64,000 bases of DNA from Planctomycetota bacterium. GTDB taxonomy: Bacteria > Planctomycetota > Phycisphaerae > UBA1845 > UTPLA1. The notes below the pieces were generated by a model. The model made no database searches. It had not been told where the DNA came from and was given only the letters and a program-made list of their open reading frames with translations. Position 1 is the first letter of the stretch, and each line of letters begins with the position of its first letter. The translations under genes and the position numbers were made by a program. The stretch is taken from contig JAATGM010000006.1 of the NCBI GenBank assembly GCA_015654675.1, positions 99,725 to 163,724 of the forward strand, given 5' to 3'. Positions 1 to 11,401 of the stretch are shown here, piece after piece.

Positions 1-937
1 ATTTGTCGATGAGTGCCAGGGTGGCGGTACCGGCCATGAAGACACCGGCGGCGACCCAGGCGGGGCCGCCCATCCATTTGTGATTGGTGAGGGCCAGTGC
101 GACCGTGGCGACGACGAAGACCAGCATGGCGGCCCAGACGTACCACGCGTCGGGAGACGCGAGATTGCCCGTAAGCAGGGCGGCGCCGGAGCGGGCGGCG
201 GAGACGAGGTACTCGCCGGGGCGATGGGCGAGGTGCGGGAAGCGCGTCAGCTCGTGAAAGAAGGCCGGCAGCCAGGGGCCGAAGCAGGCCACGACGATTG
301 CCGCGCAGATGCTCCAGACGCGGCGCATCGCGCTGGAGAGCGTCAGCCCACGGAGCCACACGAGGCCCACGATGGCAATGCCGAGATAGTTGGTGTAACA
401 GGCGGCGATTCCGGCCAGAACCCAGACCGCCATCCAAATGTGTTGCCGGCGCCGGATGGAGGGAATGACCTCCGACCCGCGCGACGCGATGCATTCGGCC
501 ACGCGGGCGGCCGACAGCAGAAGCACGGCCACGCAGAGATAAAGCAACGAATACCATCGCGCGGCGAATCCGAAGAACAGGTGCATCGGGTTCAGGCCGC
601 ATAGCACGACCGCCCAACGGCCGGCGCGGGCATCAAACCACGCCTCCCCGGCCGCTCGAATGACCGGCAGCCCCAAAATGAAAAGGATGATCGAGAGGCC
701 GCGGAGCGGGAGCGGACGGACGCCGACCACCGAAATCCAGGCGTGCTCGAGGACGTAATAGAGCGGCGGGTCGGGCTCAACGCCGTGCCAGAGGCCCGCG
801 ACGAGCGGGCGGATCGGCATGACATAACGCTGAAGAGAGAACGCTTCGTCGTCAAAGACGGTGTAGTAGTCGGCGGCCCAGACCATGAACGCGGCGGCAA
901 TGAGCATGACCGCCAGCGTGACGCGATCGATTTTCAT
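1..937 (-). CDS. GT39/ArnT-like membrane glycosyltransferase (partial, C-terminus outside window)
   Basis: An open minus-strand frame runs from an ATG at 937 to the window edge, giving 312 codons. It is strongly hydrophobic with many membrane helices. After the first helix (about residues 6-22) comes an acidic DDE triplet at residues 29-31. A few dozen residues later there is a DPPLYYVLEHAW segment. This layout, an Asp/Glu in the first extracytoplasmic loop followed by PPLYY, is typical of the dolichyl/undecaprenyl-phosphate sugar:protein or lipid A transferases (PMT_2, ArnT, GT39). Members move a sugar from a polyprenyl phosphate to an acceptor on the outer face of the membrane. The acceptor here is unknown. 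The start overlaps the stop of the upstream L,D-transpeptidase by four bases (ATGA), so the two are probably translationally coupled. Confidence 0.8.
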   Translation of the reverse strand, partial: MKIDRVTLAVMLIAAAFMVWAADYYTVFDDEAFSLQRYVMPIRPLVAGLWHGVEPDPPLYYVLEHAWISVVGVRPLPLRGLSIILFILGLPVIRAAGEAWFDARAGRWAVVLCGLNPMHLFFGFAARWYSLLYLCVAVLLLSAARVAECIASRGSEVIPSIRRRQHIWMAVWVLAGIAACYTNYLGIAIVGLVWLRGLTLSSAMRRVWSICAAIVVACFGPWLPAFFHELTRFPHLAHRPGEYLVSAARSGAALLTGNLASPDAWYVWAAMLVFVVATVALALTNHKWMGGPAWVAAGVFMAGTATLALIDK

Positions 938-1959
938 GGGTTGGTCAAGGCGAGTCGTATGGCGCGGCCGGAGCGCGGCTTGTTCGGGACCGTCGCAGCG
1001 CGATCAGCGGTTGCGATGGCAACGGTCGGCTCCGGAGTCGTGTCGAATACGACCGGAATGCCCGGCTTCACGATCGCGCCGAGGCGGACGGCGTCCCAGT
1101 TCGCGAGGCGGAAGCAGCCGTGCGAACCGGTCTTGCCGATCATCTCCGGTTCCGGTGTGCCATGAATTCCGTAACCGGGCAGTGAGAGCCCGATCCAGAA
1201 CCGGCCGACCGGGTTACGCGGACCGGGCGGGATGACGAGCTTGCGATCAACGTCTTTGACCTCGGGCCACATCTTGGGATCGAAGACATAAACCGGATCG
1301 GGGCTGACAACTTTGACCGTGCAGCGGCCCGATGGAAGCTTGGCTTTGTGCTTCGCGATCGAGCAGTGAACAAAGGCGAGCGGCTTTCCGTTCTTGTCGA
1401 GCGCGAGGATGGTCTTGTCAGCCAGATTGACTTCGAGCTTCGCGGCAGCGCCGCTGGGCGGGTCATCCGAAACGGCTGGGATCGTGAGGACATCATTGGC
1501 CTTGAGGTCGTCGAGATCCTTGCCGGGGTTGAGTCGGGCGAGGAGGGCGAGCGAGCAGTGGCCGCGCTCGGCAACCAGGGCTGCGAGCGACTTATGGCCG
1601 AGTCGCGAAGCGCGGGACTTTTCCGGCCAGGTCTTCGGCCAGGGGCCGACGTCGTTTAAGTCGGCGGCGGCGACGGTGTAGGTCCGCGTGGCGGATTTCG
1701 GGTCGACACCGAGGGCGGCGCTGGTGTCATCGTCGGGCTTGCCCGTGGCGGGCAGACCCTGAAGCGTCTGGAACTCGCGGATGGCGGCGGTGGTCTTCGT
1801 GCCCCAGCGGCCGTCGATGACGCCCGGGGACATGACGACGCGATCGAGCGCGACCTGCCATGCCAGGGTATCCGCGAATTTCGGATCGGAGGCGGCGCGG
1901 GCGGGCTCGATGGTCGCAAGCGGAAGCGTGAGGATCACTACGAATCGGCTGCATTTCAT
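934..1959 (-). CDS. L,D-transpeptidase with peptidoglycan-binding and LysM-like domains
   Basis: A 341-residue exported protein. I start it at the ATG at 1959 because that gives a clean signal peptide (MKCSRFVVILTLPLA), whereas the longer frame has none. It contains a PG_binding_1-like helical domain (about 28-80, with VIDGRWGTKT), then a LysM-like stretch (about 120-160), then a YkuD catalytic domain. The catalytic motif is clear: a His in GIHGTPEPE followed by SHGCFRL, with the nucleophilic Cys near residue 282. The family forms 3-3 cross-links in peptidoglycan or attaches proteins to it, in the periplasm. The stop codon overlaps the start of the GT39-like gene by 4 nt, which suggests an envelope-biogenesis operon. 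Confidence 0.9.
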   Translation of the reverse strand: MKCSRFVVILTLPLATIEPARAASDPKFADTLAWQVALDRVVMSPGVIDGRWGTKTTAAIREFQTLQGLPATGKPDDDTSAALGVDPKSATRTYTVAAADLNDVGPWPKTWPEKSRASRLGHKSLAALVAERGHCSLALLARLNPGKDLDDLKANDVLTIPAVSDDPPSGAAAKLEVNLADKTILALDKNGKPLAFVHCSIAKHKAKLPSGRCTVKVVSPDPVYVFDPKMWPEVKDVDRKLVIPPGPRNPVGRFWIGLSLPGYGIHGTPEPEMIGKTGSHGCFRLANWDAVRLGAIVKPGIPVVFDTTPEPTVAIATADRAATVPNKPRSGRAIRLALTNP

Positions 1960-2042
1960 GGCGCGGACCCCGGCGAAGATTCGACAGGGGTATATCGGCG
2001 ATTTCGGTGAATTCAGTCGCGGCGTGAAATAGAGCGCGGCGG

Positions 2043-2080
2043 AAAAAAAAGAACCCGATTCGTCGAGACGTATCGGGCTC
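2043..2080 (-). terminator. Rho-independent terminator (minus strand)
   Basis: On the minus strand a 9-bp stem GAGCCCGAT/ATCGGGTTC (one G-T pair) with a 12-nt loop is followed directly by eight T. It lies between the phosphatase-like lipoprotein gene (stop at 2320) and the L,D-transpeptidase start (1959), so it should end the former transcript. It is about 240 nt beyond that stop codon, leaving a long 3' untranslated region. Confidence 0.8.
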
Positions 2081-2319
2081 AAAGTGAGAATGTTTTCCGC
2101 GGACCTGCCGTTCGGAGGCGGTTTTTTGAACCCTGCTTAACAGGTGGGAGATGCCTTGGGGCCAGAAGACCGTTCGCTCAAGGCGAATTCGTCGAGCTGT
2201 GCCCATTTGCCAGCCCTCCCGGGTTCACGCTTATCGGTTCAAAAAAGCGTTGCCTCCGGGTATCGCACAGGGCAGATACCATTCTCAACTTTCCTTTATA
2301 GCGAGCCATTTTGGCGAAA

Positions 2320-3840
2320 TCAATCGGCCGTGTTGCGCGTGGTTGGCGCGGGCGGCTGCGCGGCCAGCGATGCCTTTCTCGCGGCATTCAGCGTCGGCAT
2401 CACGTCGTCGATGCGAATCGCCTCGGGAAGCTGGCCGACGTCGGACAGGATGAAAGCCGACGAGTTCGGCAGGTTGAGCGAGCCGTGCGTGCTGGCGACC
2501 TTTCCGATGCCAAGCTCAAACATCCACGAACCGTGGCAATAGTCGTCCTTCATGGAGACGGCGACCTGCGGCGGGACTTTCATGAGGTTGTGGAAGCAGT
2601 CCCAGAGTCGGTGCAGCGGATCGGGGTAGGAGTGCGTGTCGGTCTCGTCGAACAGGGCGCGATCGTCGATCACGCCATCGGCTGAGACTTTTCCTGTCGC
2701 GCGGAGCGACTCGATGATCGGCAGCAGCTTGAGCGGGTCGCCTTGCTCGGCCGCGTATTTGAATCCCGCGCCCGATTTGCTGATCCGCGCCCGGCCCTCC
2801 TTGGACACGACGACGATCTGATCGCCATCAGTGAAGGCGATTACGTCGACCGACGGGTCTTTGAGCATGGTGGCGGCGAGTTTTTCGGGGTCCTTGTTGA
2901 ACATGGCCGCGAACGTGACGAGCCCGTAGGCCGGCGTGACCACGTCGGCGGGAGTCTTGAGGCGATCGGCCAGTTCGAAACCGTCGGCGTTGAGCGTCTT
3001 TTCGAAGTTGACGCGCTTGCATGGCTTCAGGCAGTGGCCGTGGTCGGAGGTAAGCGTGATGCGGATTCGGCCGCGCTTCTCGTAAACGAGTCGTTCGCAA
3101 AGCTTTTCCACTGTAAGCATGTATTTGCGGATGGCCTCGGCGCCGCCGCTCGTGCCGAGGCCTGACGCGCCGATCGAATAGGCGCTGACGGTGCCGGATT
3201 TTGCCTCCGAAAATGTCTTGTAAGTCCCGTTCATTTCCTCGTCGAAAACGGCCTGCGGATCGAGAGAGGCCTTGGCGCCGACCGATTGCGGGGCGTGATA
3301 GGTGATGTATTTGAGCCAGGGAGCGTTGTCGCCGCGCAGGTACTCGAGCGTTCCGCCGCGCAGCCGATTGGCAGCCGGGTCGAAATAGAGGGCCTCCGGT
3401 CCTTCGCAGGGCGGCGTCTGGAAGATGCGCGTCAGGGCGAGATCCGTCATGGAGGGGTAGACGCTGATGACGCGCGTGGGCGGGCGGAATAGCCGGAAGC
3501 GGCCTTCCTTCCACATGGCGGCGACAACGTCGTACGCCGCGCCGTCGAGGACGAGAATGCAGTGCGGCCAGTCGGGTGAGTCGGCACTGCGGTCGACGAC
3601 CAGATCGGGCTTGCCGTCGCCGTTGTCGTCGAAGATGAGCTGCGTTACCCGGCCGTCGGTCAGGCGTTCGAAGTAATTGGGCTTTTTCGCGCCGTCGATT
3701 TCGAATCCGAGCAGCGTCCCGCCGTCGTCACGGCGTTTCTCTGCCGGCTGGTCAGGCCAGCGCGGGTTGTAGCCGCAACCGAGGATTGCCAGCGAAATGA
3801 AAGTGATGGAGAAAAGGCGAACGATGAAACGTCGATGCAT
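2320..3840 (-). CDS. Alkaline-phosphatase-fold lipoprotein
   Basis: 506 residues from the ATG at 3840. That start gives a lipoprotein signal, MHRRFIVRLF followed by the lipobox AILGC (Cys22); the frame is open further upstream but shows no signal there. After a short DDNGDGKPD segment resembling a calcium-binding FG-GAP or EF loop (about 71-79), the sequence VLDG (97-100) and YPSMTD (129-134) fits the metal-ligand Asp and the Ser/Thr nucleophile of type I phosphodiesterases. A mid-protein TSDHGH is the typical Asp-His metal motif, and a C-terminal THGSL matches the last metal-binding His. Most likely a membrane-anchored phosphodiesterase or phosphatase of unknown substrate. It is followed by a long 3' region and the terminator at 2043-2080. 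Confidence 0.7.
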   Translation of the reverse strand: MHRRFIVRLFSITFISLAILGCGYNPRWPDQPAEKRRDDGGTLLGFEIDGAKKPNYFERLTDGRVTQLIFDDNGDGKPDLVVDRSADSPDWPHCILVLDGAAYDVVAAMWKEGRFRLFRPPTRVISVYPSMTDLALTRIFQTPPCEGPEALYFDPAANRLRGGTLEYLRGDNAPWLKYITYHAPQSVGAKASLDPQAVFDEEMNGTYKTFSEAKSGTVSAYSIGASGLGTSGGAEAIRKYMLTVEKLCERLVYEKRGRIRITLTSDHGHCLKPCKRVNFEKTLNADGFELADRLKTPADVVTPAYGLVTFAAMFNKDPEKLAATMLKDPSVDVIAFTDGDQIVVVSKEGRARISKSGAGFKYAAEQGDPLKLLPIIESLRATGKVSADGVIDDRALFDETDTHSYPDPLHRLWDCFHNLMKVPPQVAVSMKDDYCHGSWMFELGIGKVASTHGSLNLPNSSAFILSDVGQLPEAIRIDDVMPTLNAARKASLAAQPPAPTTRNTAD

Positions 3841-4151
3841 GTGGGTCTTCCATGAGCACACTGATGTCGAGGCGGAGGATAGCAGGAAGCCGGCAGGAAT
3901 TCCCGGAGCGCGCGCATAAAGCGACACGCCGACCGTCCCCCCATCGGACACGGTCGGCGATCGCGCTCCCCACCGGAAAGCGCACGGTGTCGGTAATGCG
4001 GCCGAACTTGCGAGTTGCGGTGCGGCAGCCCAGTCGTCACGAGCGCGGTTGGAATCCATTCGGCGCGCCCGGTCAGACGAACCTTAGAATACGCCTGCGA
4101 CAAGGCAAATCGATTGCGGTGGCCGGGTCGATTAGATTGACGGCGGAGTGA

Positions 4152-7522
<3,371 letters not shown>

Positions 7523-7584
7523 TGTGGCCGCCCTGGGGCGATCTGGCGGCTTGCCCGGGACGATTCGGGGAGTAGGATGCCCGA

Positions 7585-8169
7585 ATGGTTCCTGCGCTTC
7601 GACGATCGTGTTTCGGTCTGCTCTTGATGACCCCAATATTCTGTCTTCCGGCAGGATGCTCGGAGCTGAACGACCGCGCCACGCCGTTGCCAGCCGAAGG
7701 TGACGACCTTCCCATCGCGCACCAGGTCTCGGGGACGTTCAGCCACGAGGACCGCCCGATGCAATTGGTGATTCGCGACCAGGAATTGCTGTCGCAGGTG
7801 CCGCTGGTCGATGTTCCGGTCGATTTTCGTTCCCAAATGCTGCTGGTCGTGACCCTGGGGCGGCGGCTTTCCGACAAATATGCCGTCCGCATCAACCGCG
7901 TCTGGCGTGAGGGACCGATGGTCCACGTCGATTATCAGATAGACTCGCCACCGCCGGGCGCTCCGGTGTTGGTATCGAGTCCGTTTTGCATCGCCGTGGT
8001 GCCGCGTTGCGACCTGAATGTCGAAGGATTCTCGCCCACTCTGCCACGCCGCCGGCCCCGACTGCCGGATGCCCTGATGGAACAGCGGGATGTCCCGCAG
8101 GCCTCACCGTCCGGCCAGTCCCCGCAGCGTCGCAGGGCCGGTGCTGGCAACGTCTCCGGCGGCGGCTGA
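7585..8169 (+). CDS. PrcB_C-like lipoprotein
   Basis: 194 residues. The signal peptide MVPALRRSCFGLLLMTPIF ends in LPAGC (Cys25), a lipobox. The middle region (VDFRSQMLLVVTLGRR, then YAVRINRVWREGPMVHVDYQIDSPPPG, then PFCIAVVPR) matches the pattern of the PrcB C-terminal domain, a small beta-rich domain found in lipoproteins and near proteases. The C-terminal 40 residues are rich in Pro, Arg and Gly and look unstructured. It precedes the bactofilin pair on the same strand, but the bactofilins have their own likely promoter at 8223-8250. Confidence 0.6.
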   Translation: MVPALRRSCFGLLLMTPIFCLPAGCSELNDRATPLPAEGDDLPIAHQVSGTFSHEDRPMQLVIRDQELLSQVPLVDVPVDFRSQMLLVVTLGRRLSDKYAVRINRVWREGPMVHVDYQIDSPPPGAPVLVSSPFCIAVVPRCDLNVEGFSPTLPRRRPRLPDALMEQRDVPQASPSGQSPQRRRAGAGNVSGGG

Positions 8170-8222
8170 CGGCCTGTGAATTATTGAACAGTAACAACGC
8201 CAAGCCCCGCTCGAAGTGGAGT

Positions 8223-8250
8223 TTGATGCAGCCGATTGGGTCGTTATACT
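8223..8250 (+). promoter_or_regulatory. Sigma-70-like promoter before bactofilin gene
   Basis: TTGATG (8223-8228), a 16-nt spacer and TATACT (8245-8250). The -10 box matches consensus at 5/6. It lies about 80 nt before the bactofilin start. Predicted from sequence only. Confidence 0.45.
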
Positions 8251-8327
8251 GGTGCGGCGTTGGGGGCCAACCGGGCCGCAAATAGCTGGCCGGACGCTGG
8301 TCCCAGATAGCATGGAGGATGGTGGCA

Positions 8328-8804
8328 ATGAGCGAGATGAATGGTGAATTTCCAACGATTCTTGGACCGGATGCCCGGTTCAAAGGTGAGATTTCGTTTG
8401 ATAAGGGTCTGCGAGTCCTGGGGCAGTTTGAGGGACAGATCCGAAGCAAAGGCACCCTGCACGTAGCCGAAGGGGCCCGCATACAGGCCCAGATCGAGGC
8501 GGCCAATATCCGCGTCGATGGCGAGGTGAAGGGCAACGTCGTGGCGACCGAAAAGCTGCACCTGAGCGCGACCTGCAAGATTGATGGCGACCTGAAGGCA
8601 GCCCGCCTCGAAATGAACGATGGGGCCCAGTTTGTCGGCCACGTCGCGATCGGCGCGATCGGCGAGAACACGCAGCGCCGCGAGCAGCAGATGCCGCCGG
8701 GCAGCGTTCGTCCGGTTGAAGGCGGACCGCAGGCCATGCCCAAGCTCCGACCACCGCCCGAGCCATCGGCCATTCCGATTCCCGGGGTTCCGGTAGGTCG
8801 CTAG
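8328..8804 (+). CDS. Bactofilin (polymer-forming cytoskeletal protein)
   Basis: 158 residues from the ATG at 8328. The Shine-Dalgarno GGAGG at 8314-8318 is 9 nt upstream of this ATG but only 0 nt from the alternative ATG at 8319, so the later start is preferred. The core (about residues 10-110) is the bactofilin beta-helix: GPDARFKGEISFDKGLRVLGQFEG, then repeating short strands with Gly turns (GTLHVAEGARI, IRVDGEVKGNVVAT, CKIDGDLKAARLEM). A Pro-rich tail follows. Bactofilins self-assemble into nucleotide-free filaments that position envelope or cell-shape machinery. It is followed 34 nt later by a second bactofilin-like gene. Confidence 0.9.
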   Translation: MSEMNGEFPTILGPDARFKGEISFDKGLRVLGQFEGQIRSKGTLHVAEGARIQAQIEAANIRVDGEVKGNVVATEKLHLSATCKIDGDLKAARLEMNDGAQFVGHVAIGAIGENTQRREQQMPPGSVRPVEGGPQAMPKLRPPPEPSAIPIPGVPVGR

Positions 8805-8838
8805 GCCGGGACTTCCAACAGCGAATACGTAGCTCAAC

Positions 8839-9393
8839 ATGCCGGATCTTTCACCAGCCGCATCGCCCACGGCCCTGCGGCCGATCACCTGCTATCGGTG
8901 CGGGCATAGCGCGCCCGTATCGGTCAAGGCGATGTCGGTGTTCTGCAAGAAGTGCCAACAGCGGCTGGTGCTCGAGGACCTGCGCATCACCGGGTCGCAT
9001 CCGGGTCGCGAACTGACCACCTGCGGCAATGTGATCATCGAGTCGTCCGCCAAGCTGCACATTCAGCGCGTCGTTGGGGAAAACGTCCTCGTGCGCGGGC
9101 GGGTCGTGGCGACGATCGTCGCGCGCGGCGTGCTCGAAATTGCGCGCGATGGTTGCGTGGAGGGCGACGTCGAGGCGGCGCGAGTGGTCATTCGCGAGGG
9201 TGCGACGGTGCGAGGCCGCTGCAAGATTGTCGCGCCGCCGCAACCGGAGCCACCGCCGGAACCACCCGCACCGCCACCACAGAGCGAATTGCCGGTCGAG
9301 GCGAGTGCCGTCGCCGTCGACGCGCCGGCCATCCCGCCCGCGAGTTCGCTCCCGCCTCCGCCCACGATTCTGACGCGTCCCAAGTTGGATTAG
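8839..9393 (+). CDS. Bactofilin-like protein with N-terminal zinc ribbon
   Basis: 184 residues. An N-terminal zinc ribbon is visible: CYRCG (Cys18, Cys21) and CKKC (Cys36, Cys39). It is followed by a bactofilin-like beta-helix (about 50-130: ELTTCGNVIIESSAKLHIQR, VLVRGRVVATIVARGVLEIA, CVEGDVEAARVVI). The tail from about 135 is Pro-rich (PPPEPPAPPP) and disordered. The zinc ribbon fused to a bactofilin fold is the unusual part; it may modify polymerisation or bind a partner. It lies downstream of the plain bactofilin, so the two may co-polymerise (inference). Confidence 0.8.
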   Translation: MPDLSPAASPTALRPITCYRCGHSAPVSVKAMSVFCKKCQQRLVLEDLRITGSHPGRELTTCGNVIIESSAKLHIQRVVGENVLVRGRVVATIVARGVLEIARDGCVEGDVEAARVVIREGATVRGRCKIVAPPQPEPPPEPPAPPPQSELPVEASAVAVDAPAIPPASSLPPPPTILTRPKLD

Positions 9394-9402
9394 TCTCGCG
9401 CG

Positions 9403-9434
9403 AAAAAAAACGGGCGAGCCGATCGGCCCGCCCG
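9403..9434 (-). terminator. Rho-independent terminator (minus strand)
   Basis: GC-rich hairpin 9411-9434 (CGGGCG and GCC arms with one mismatch, GATC loop). Read on the minus strand it is followed by eight T (complement of 9403-9410). It sits about 30 nt after the stop of the minus-strand Spy/CpxP-like gene and separates it from the convergent bactofilin gene. Confidence 0.85.
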
Positions 9435-9460
9435 TCTGTGCATTCGTGTTGCGTGCCGGA

Positions 9461-10102
9461 TTAGTTGCCGGGCGGATGGGGCAGCTTGCTCTCGAAGTCG
9501 TCGAGGCGTGCGATCTGGTCCTCGGTCAGGATGGCGCGGAACGCGTCACGTTCCTGCTGACGACGGGCTTCAATCTGCGTTCTCGCCGCGTCGTGAATCG
9601 CACTGATCTGCGTCTTCTGATCGTCGCTCAGGCCGAGGTCTTCGGCGAGCCGATCGATCGGGTTCTCGCCCGGTTGCGGCGGGCCGCCATGACCCATACC
9701 CGGCTGCGGCGGGTTGTTCCGAATCTCGTCGAGTTCCGCCTTCTGCTCATCGGTCAGCAGTGCGCGAGTCTGGTCGCGCGCGGCACGTCGCAGAACCTTG
9801 ATGTCGTCACGAGCGCTATCGTGGATGGCGTCGGCCTGGTCTTCCTGCTCATCGGTGAGGTTCAGGAACCGCGCGAGCATCGGGCCGCCCGGAGGCCCGA
9901 ATCCGCCGGGTCCGCCCGGGCCTCCCGGGCCGCCGGGGAATCGGCCCAGCGCCTGGCCATTCTGTGACGCTAGCACACTATTTCCGGATGCGCTCAGCAG
10001 CCCCGGTAGTTCGCCGTTGGCGGTTGAGCCGCAACCGGAGCCGAATGCGACCAGCGCGGCGCCGAGCGCAGTGATAGCGAGAGATGCTTTCCAGAGCTTC
10101 AT
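9461..10102 (-). CDS. Spy/CpxP-like periplasmic lipoprotein
   Basis: 213 residues. The signal peptide MKLWKASLAITALGAALVA ends in FGSGC (Cys24), a lipobox. A Gly-Pro linker (GGPGGPGGPGG) follows. The rest is helical with four LT/S-D/E-DQ turns (LTDEQEDQ, LTDEQKAEL, LSDDQKTQ, LTEDQIARL), which is the LTxxQ signature of Spy/CpxP-type periplasmic chaperones and metal-stress sensors. The whole unit looks internally duplicated. It is likely an envelope stress or chaperone protein. It ends at the strong terminator at 9403-9434. Confidence 0.75.
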   Translation of the reverse strand: MKLWKASLAITALGAALVAFGSGCGSTANGELPGLLSASGNSVLASQNGQALGRFPGGPGGPGGPGGFGPPGGPMLARFLNLTDEQEDQADAIHDSARDDIKVLRRAARDQTRALLTDEQKAELDEIRNNPPQPGMGHGGPPQPGENPIDRLAEDLGLSDDQKTQISAIHDAARTQIEARRQQERDAFRAILTEDQIARLDDFESKLPHPPGN

Positions 10103-10247
10103 GAATCGTCTCCTTCAGAGTTATTTTTAACACGGACAAGTTCGAATGGTTGTCCGACCCGACATGTTGAAAACGTCGGACCAGCCGGCCTTATTGCGGG
10201 AGTTTGCGGAAAATGTGCGTGGCGTTGTCGCGCCGGAACTGCGCGTC

Positions 10248-11381
10248 TCAGGCGAGATATGCCTTCTGTCGCCGGCCGGAGAGATAGCTTTCCATCACGC
10301 AGCTCGCGAGATCGCCACCGTGGCAATAGAAGGCGACGCCCTTGGTGAGCTTGGTGAGACGATCGACGAAGCCGACCCAGTCCATCGCGAAATAATCGTC
10401 GATCAGGGCAAAGGTCGCGATGCGGATGCCTTCGGACGCGGCCGCGTGGGCCTCCTTCAGCGTCGCGACGGCCGTGAGCGTGTCCGGCGGATAGAGGAGA
10501 TAGAGATACTCGCCCTGCACATGAGCGGTCGGCTCGCCATCGGTGATGACGAAAATCTGGCGATTGTGTCCGCCGCGCCGACGCAGAATGCGGCGCGCGT
10601 GAATCAGTCCAAGGTGCAGATTGGTGAAATGTTGCGGAGCTGTGTCGGCCTTGGAGATGGGCACGCGCAGGCGAATCTGCGGATCGTACATTGAAATCTG
10701 CTTGGGCATGACCAGCGGCAGCTTCTGCTCGGGGATGGCCGCGGCGGACGAGTAGAAGCCGACGATGTCGATCGAATCGCGCGGAAATCGCTGCTTGATC
10801 AGCGCGTGCATCGCCATGGCGCACTTCTTGGCGTGCAGGTAGCGGCCGTTGCGGTACATCGAGCCGCTGAGGTCGAGCAGCAGGACGGTGCTGCAATCGG
10901 CCTGGGTTTCTCGATTGTGAACTTCGAAGTCGCGCTCGCGAATTCGGATCGGAAGGGCAGGCCCGTTGCGGGCGACGGCGTTGCGGAGCGTCAGGCCGAC
11001 GTCGATGTCGCTGACGGGGTCGCCGAATTCGTAGGGCTTGGTTCCGTCGGTACGCTCGCCGCCGGCCCCGCTCTGGCGAGTCTCGTGGCCGTCGCCGCCG
11101 CCGCGTTTGAGCTGGTTGAAGATCTCCATCAGGGCGCGGCGCTGCATGCGGTTGATGGCGCGCGGCGTCAGCCGCCACTTGACCCCGGTCTTCTCAAGCA
11201 GGCCCTCGTCGAACAGCTTTTCGAACGCGGCCCGTTCCTCCGGACTGAGCTTGAGTTTGTCGATCGCCTCGGTGGCGCGCTCGCCGTACGCGAGGATCAG
11301 GTCCATCAATCCATCGAAAAAGGACTCGACTTCAAGCGACGGGAGCTCGCTGCCGTCCCATTCCCCGTATCGAATCCGCAT
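10248..11381 (-). CDS. VWA-domain protein partnered with MoxR-type ATPase
   Basis: 377 residues. The N-terminal half is helical (about 1-110) with a Gly-rich linker. The C-terminal VWA domain starts near residue 160, with an intact MIDAS: DLSGS (Asp170, Ser172, Ser174) and a later ITDGEPT. It lies 20 nt after a MoxR-like AAA ATPase gene on the same strand. ATPase/VWA pairs of this type (relatives of ChlI/ChlD and RavA/ViaA) remodel or insert cofactors into protein complexes; the client here is unknown. No signal peptide, so cytoplasmic. Confidence 0.85.
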   Translation of the reverse strand: MRIRYGEWDGSELPSLEVESFFDGLMDLILAYGERATEAIDKLKLSPEERAAFEKLFDEGLLEKTGVKWRLTPRAINRMQRRALMEIFNQLKRGGGDGHETRQSGAGGERTDGTKPYEFGDPVSDIDVGLTLRNAVARNGPALPIRIRERDFEVHNRETQADCSTVLLLDLSGSMYRNGRYLHAKKCAMAMHALIKQRFPRDSIDIVGFYSSAAAIPEQKLPLVMPKQISMYDPQIRLRVPISKADTAPQHFTNLHLGLIHARRILRRRGGHNRQIFVITDGEPTAHVQGEYLYLLYPPDTLTAVATLKEAHAAASEGIRIATFALIDDYFAMDWVGFVDRLTKLTKGVAFYCHGGDLASCVMESYLSGRRQKAYLA

Positions 11382-11401
11382 CCAATGTTCCCCGTTCGCG
11401 G

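Noticed and set aside
80..604. Plus-strand open frame at the window start
   Set aside because: Shadow of the minus-strand GT39-like gene; its amino-acid composition is rich in Arg/Gly/Asp and it has no membrane character.
2092..2130. Plus-strand terminator-like GCGGTTTTTTG
   Set aside because: Only a weak stem of about 4 bp and no plus-strand gene ends before it.
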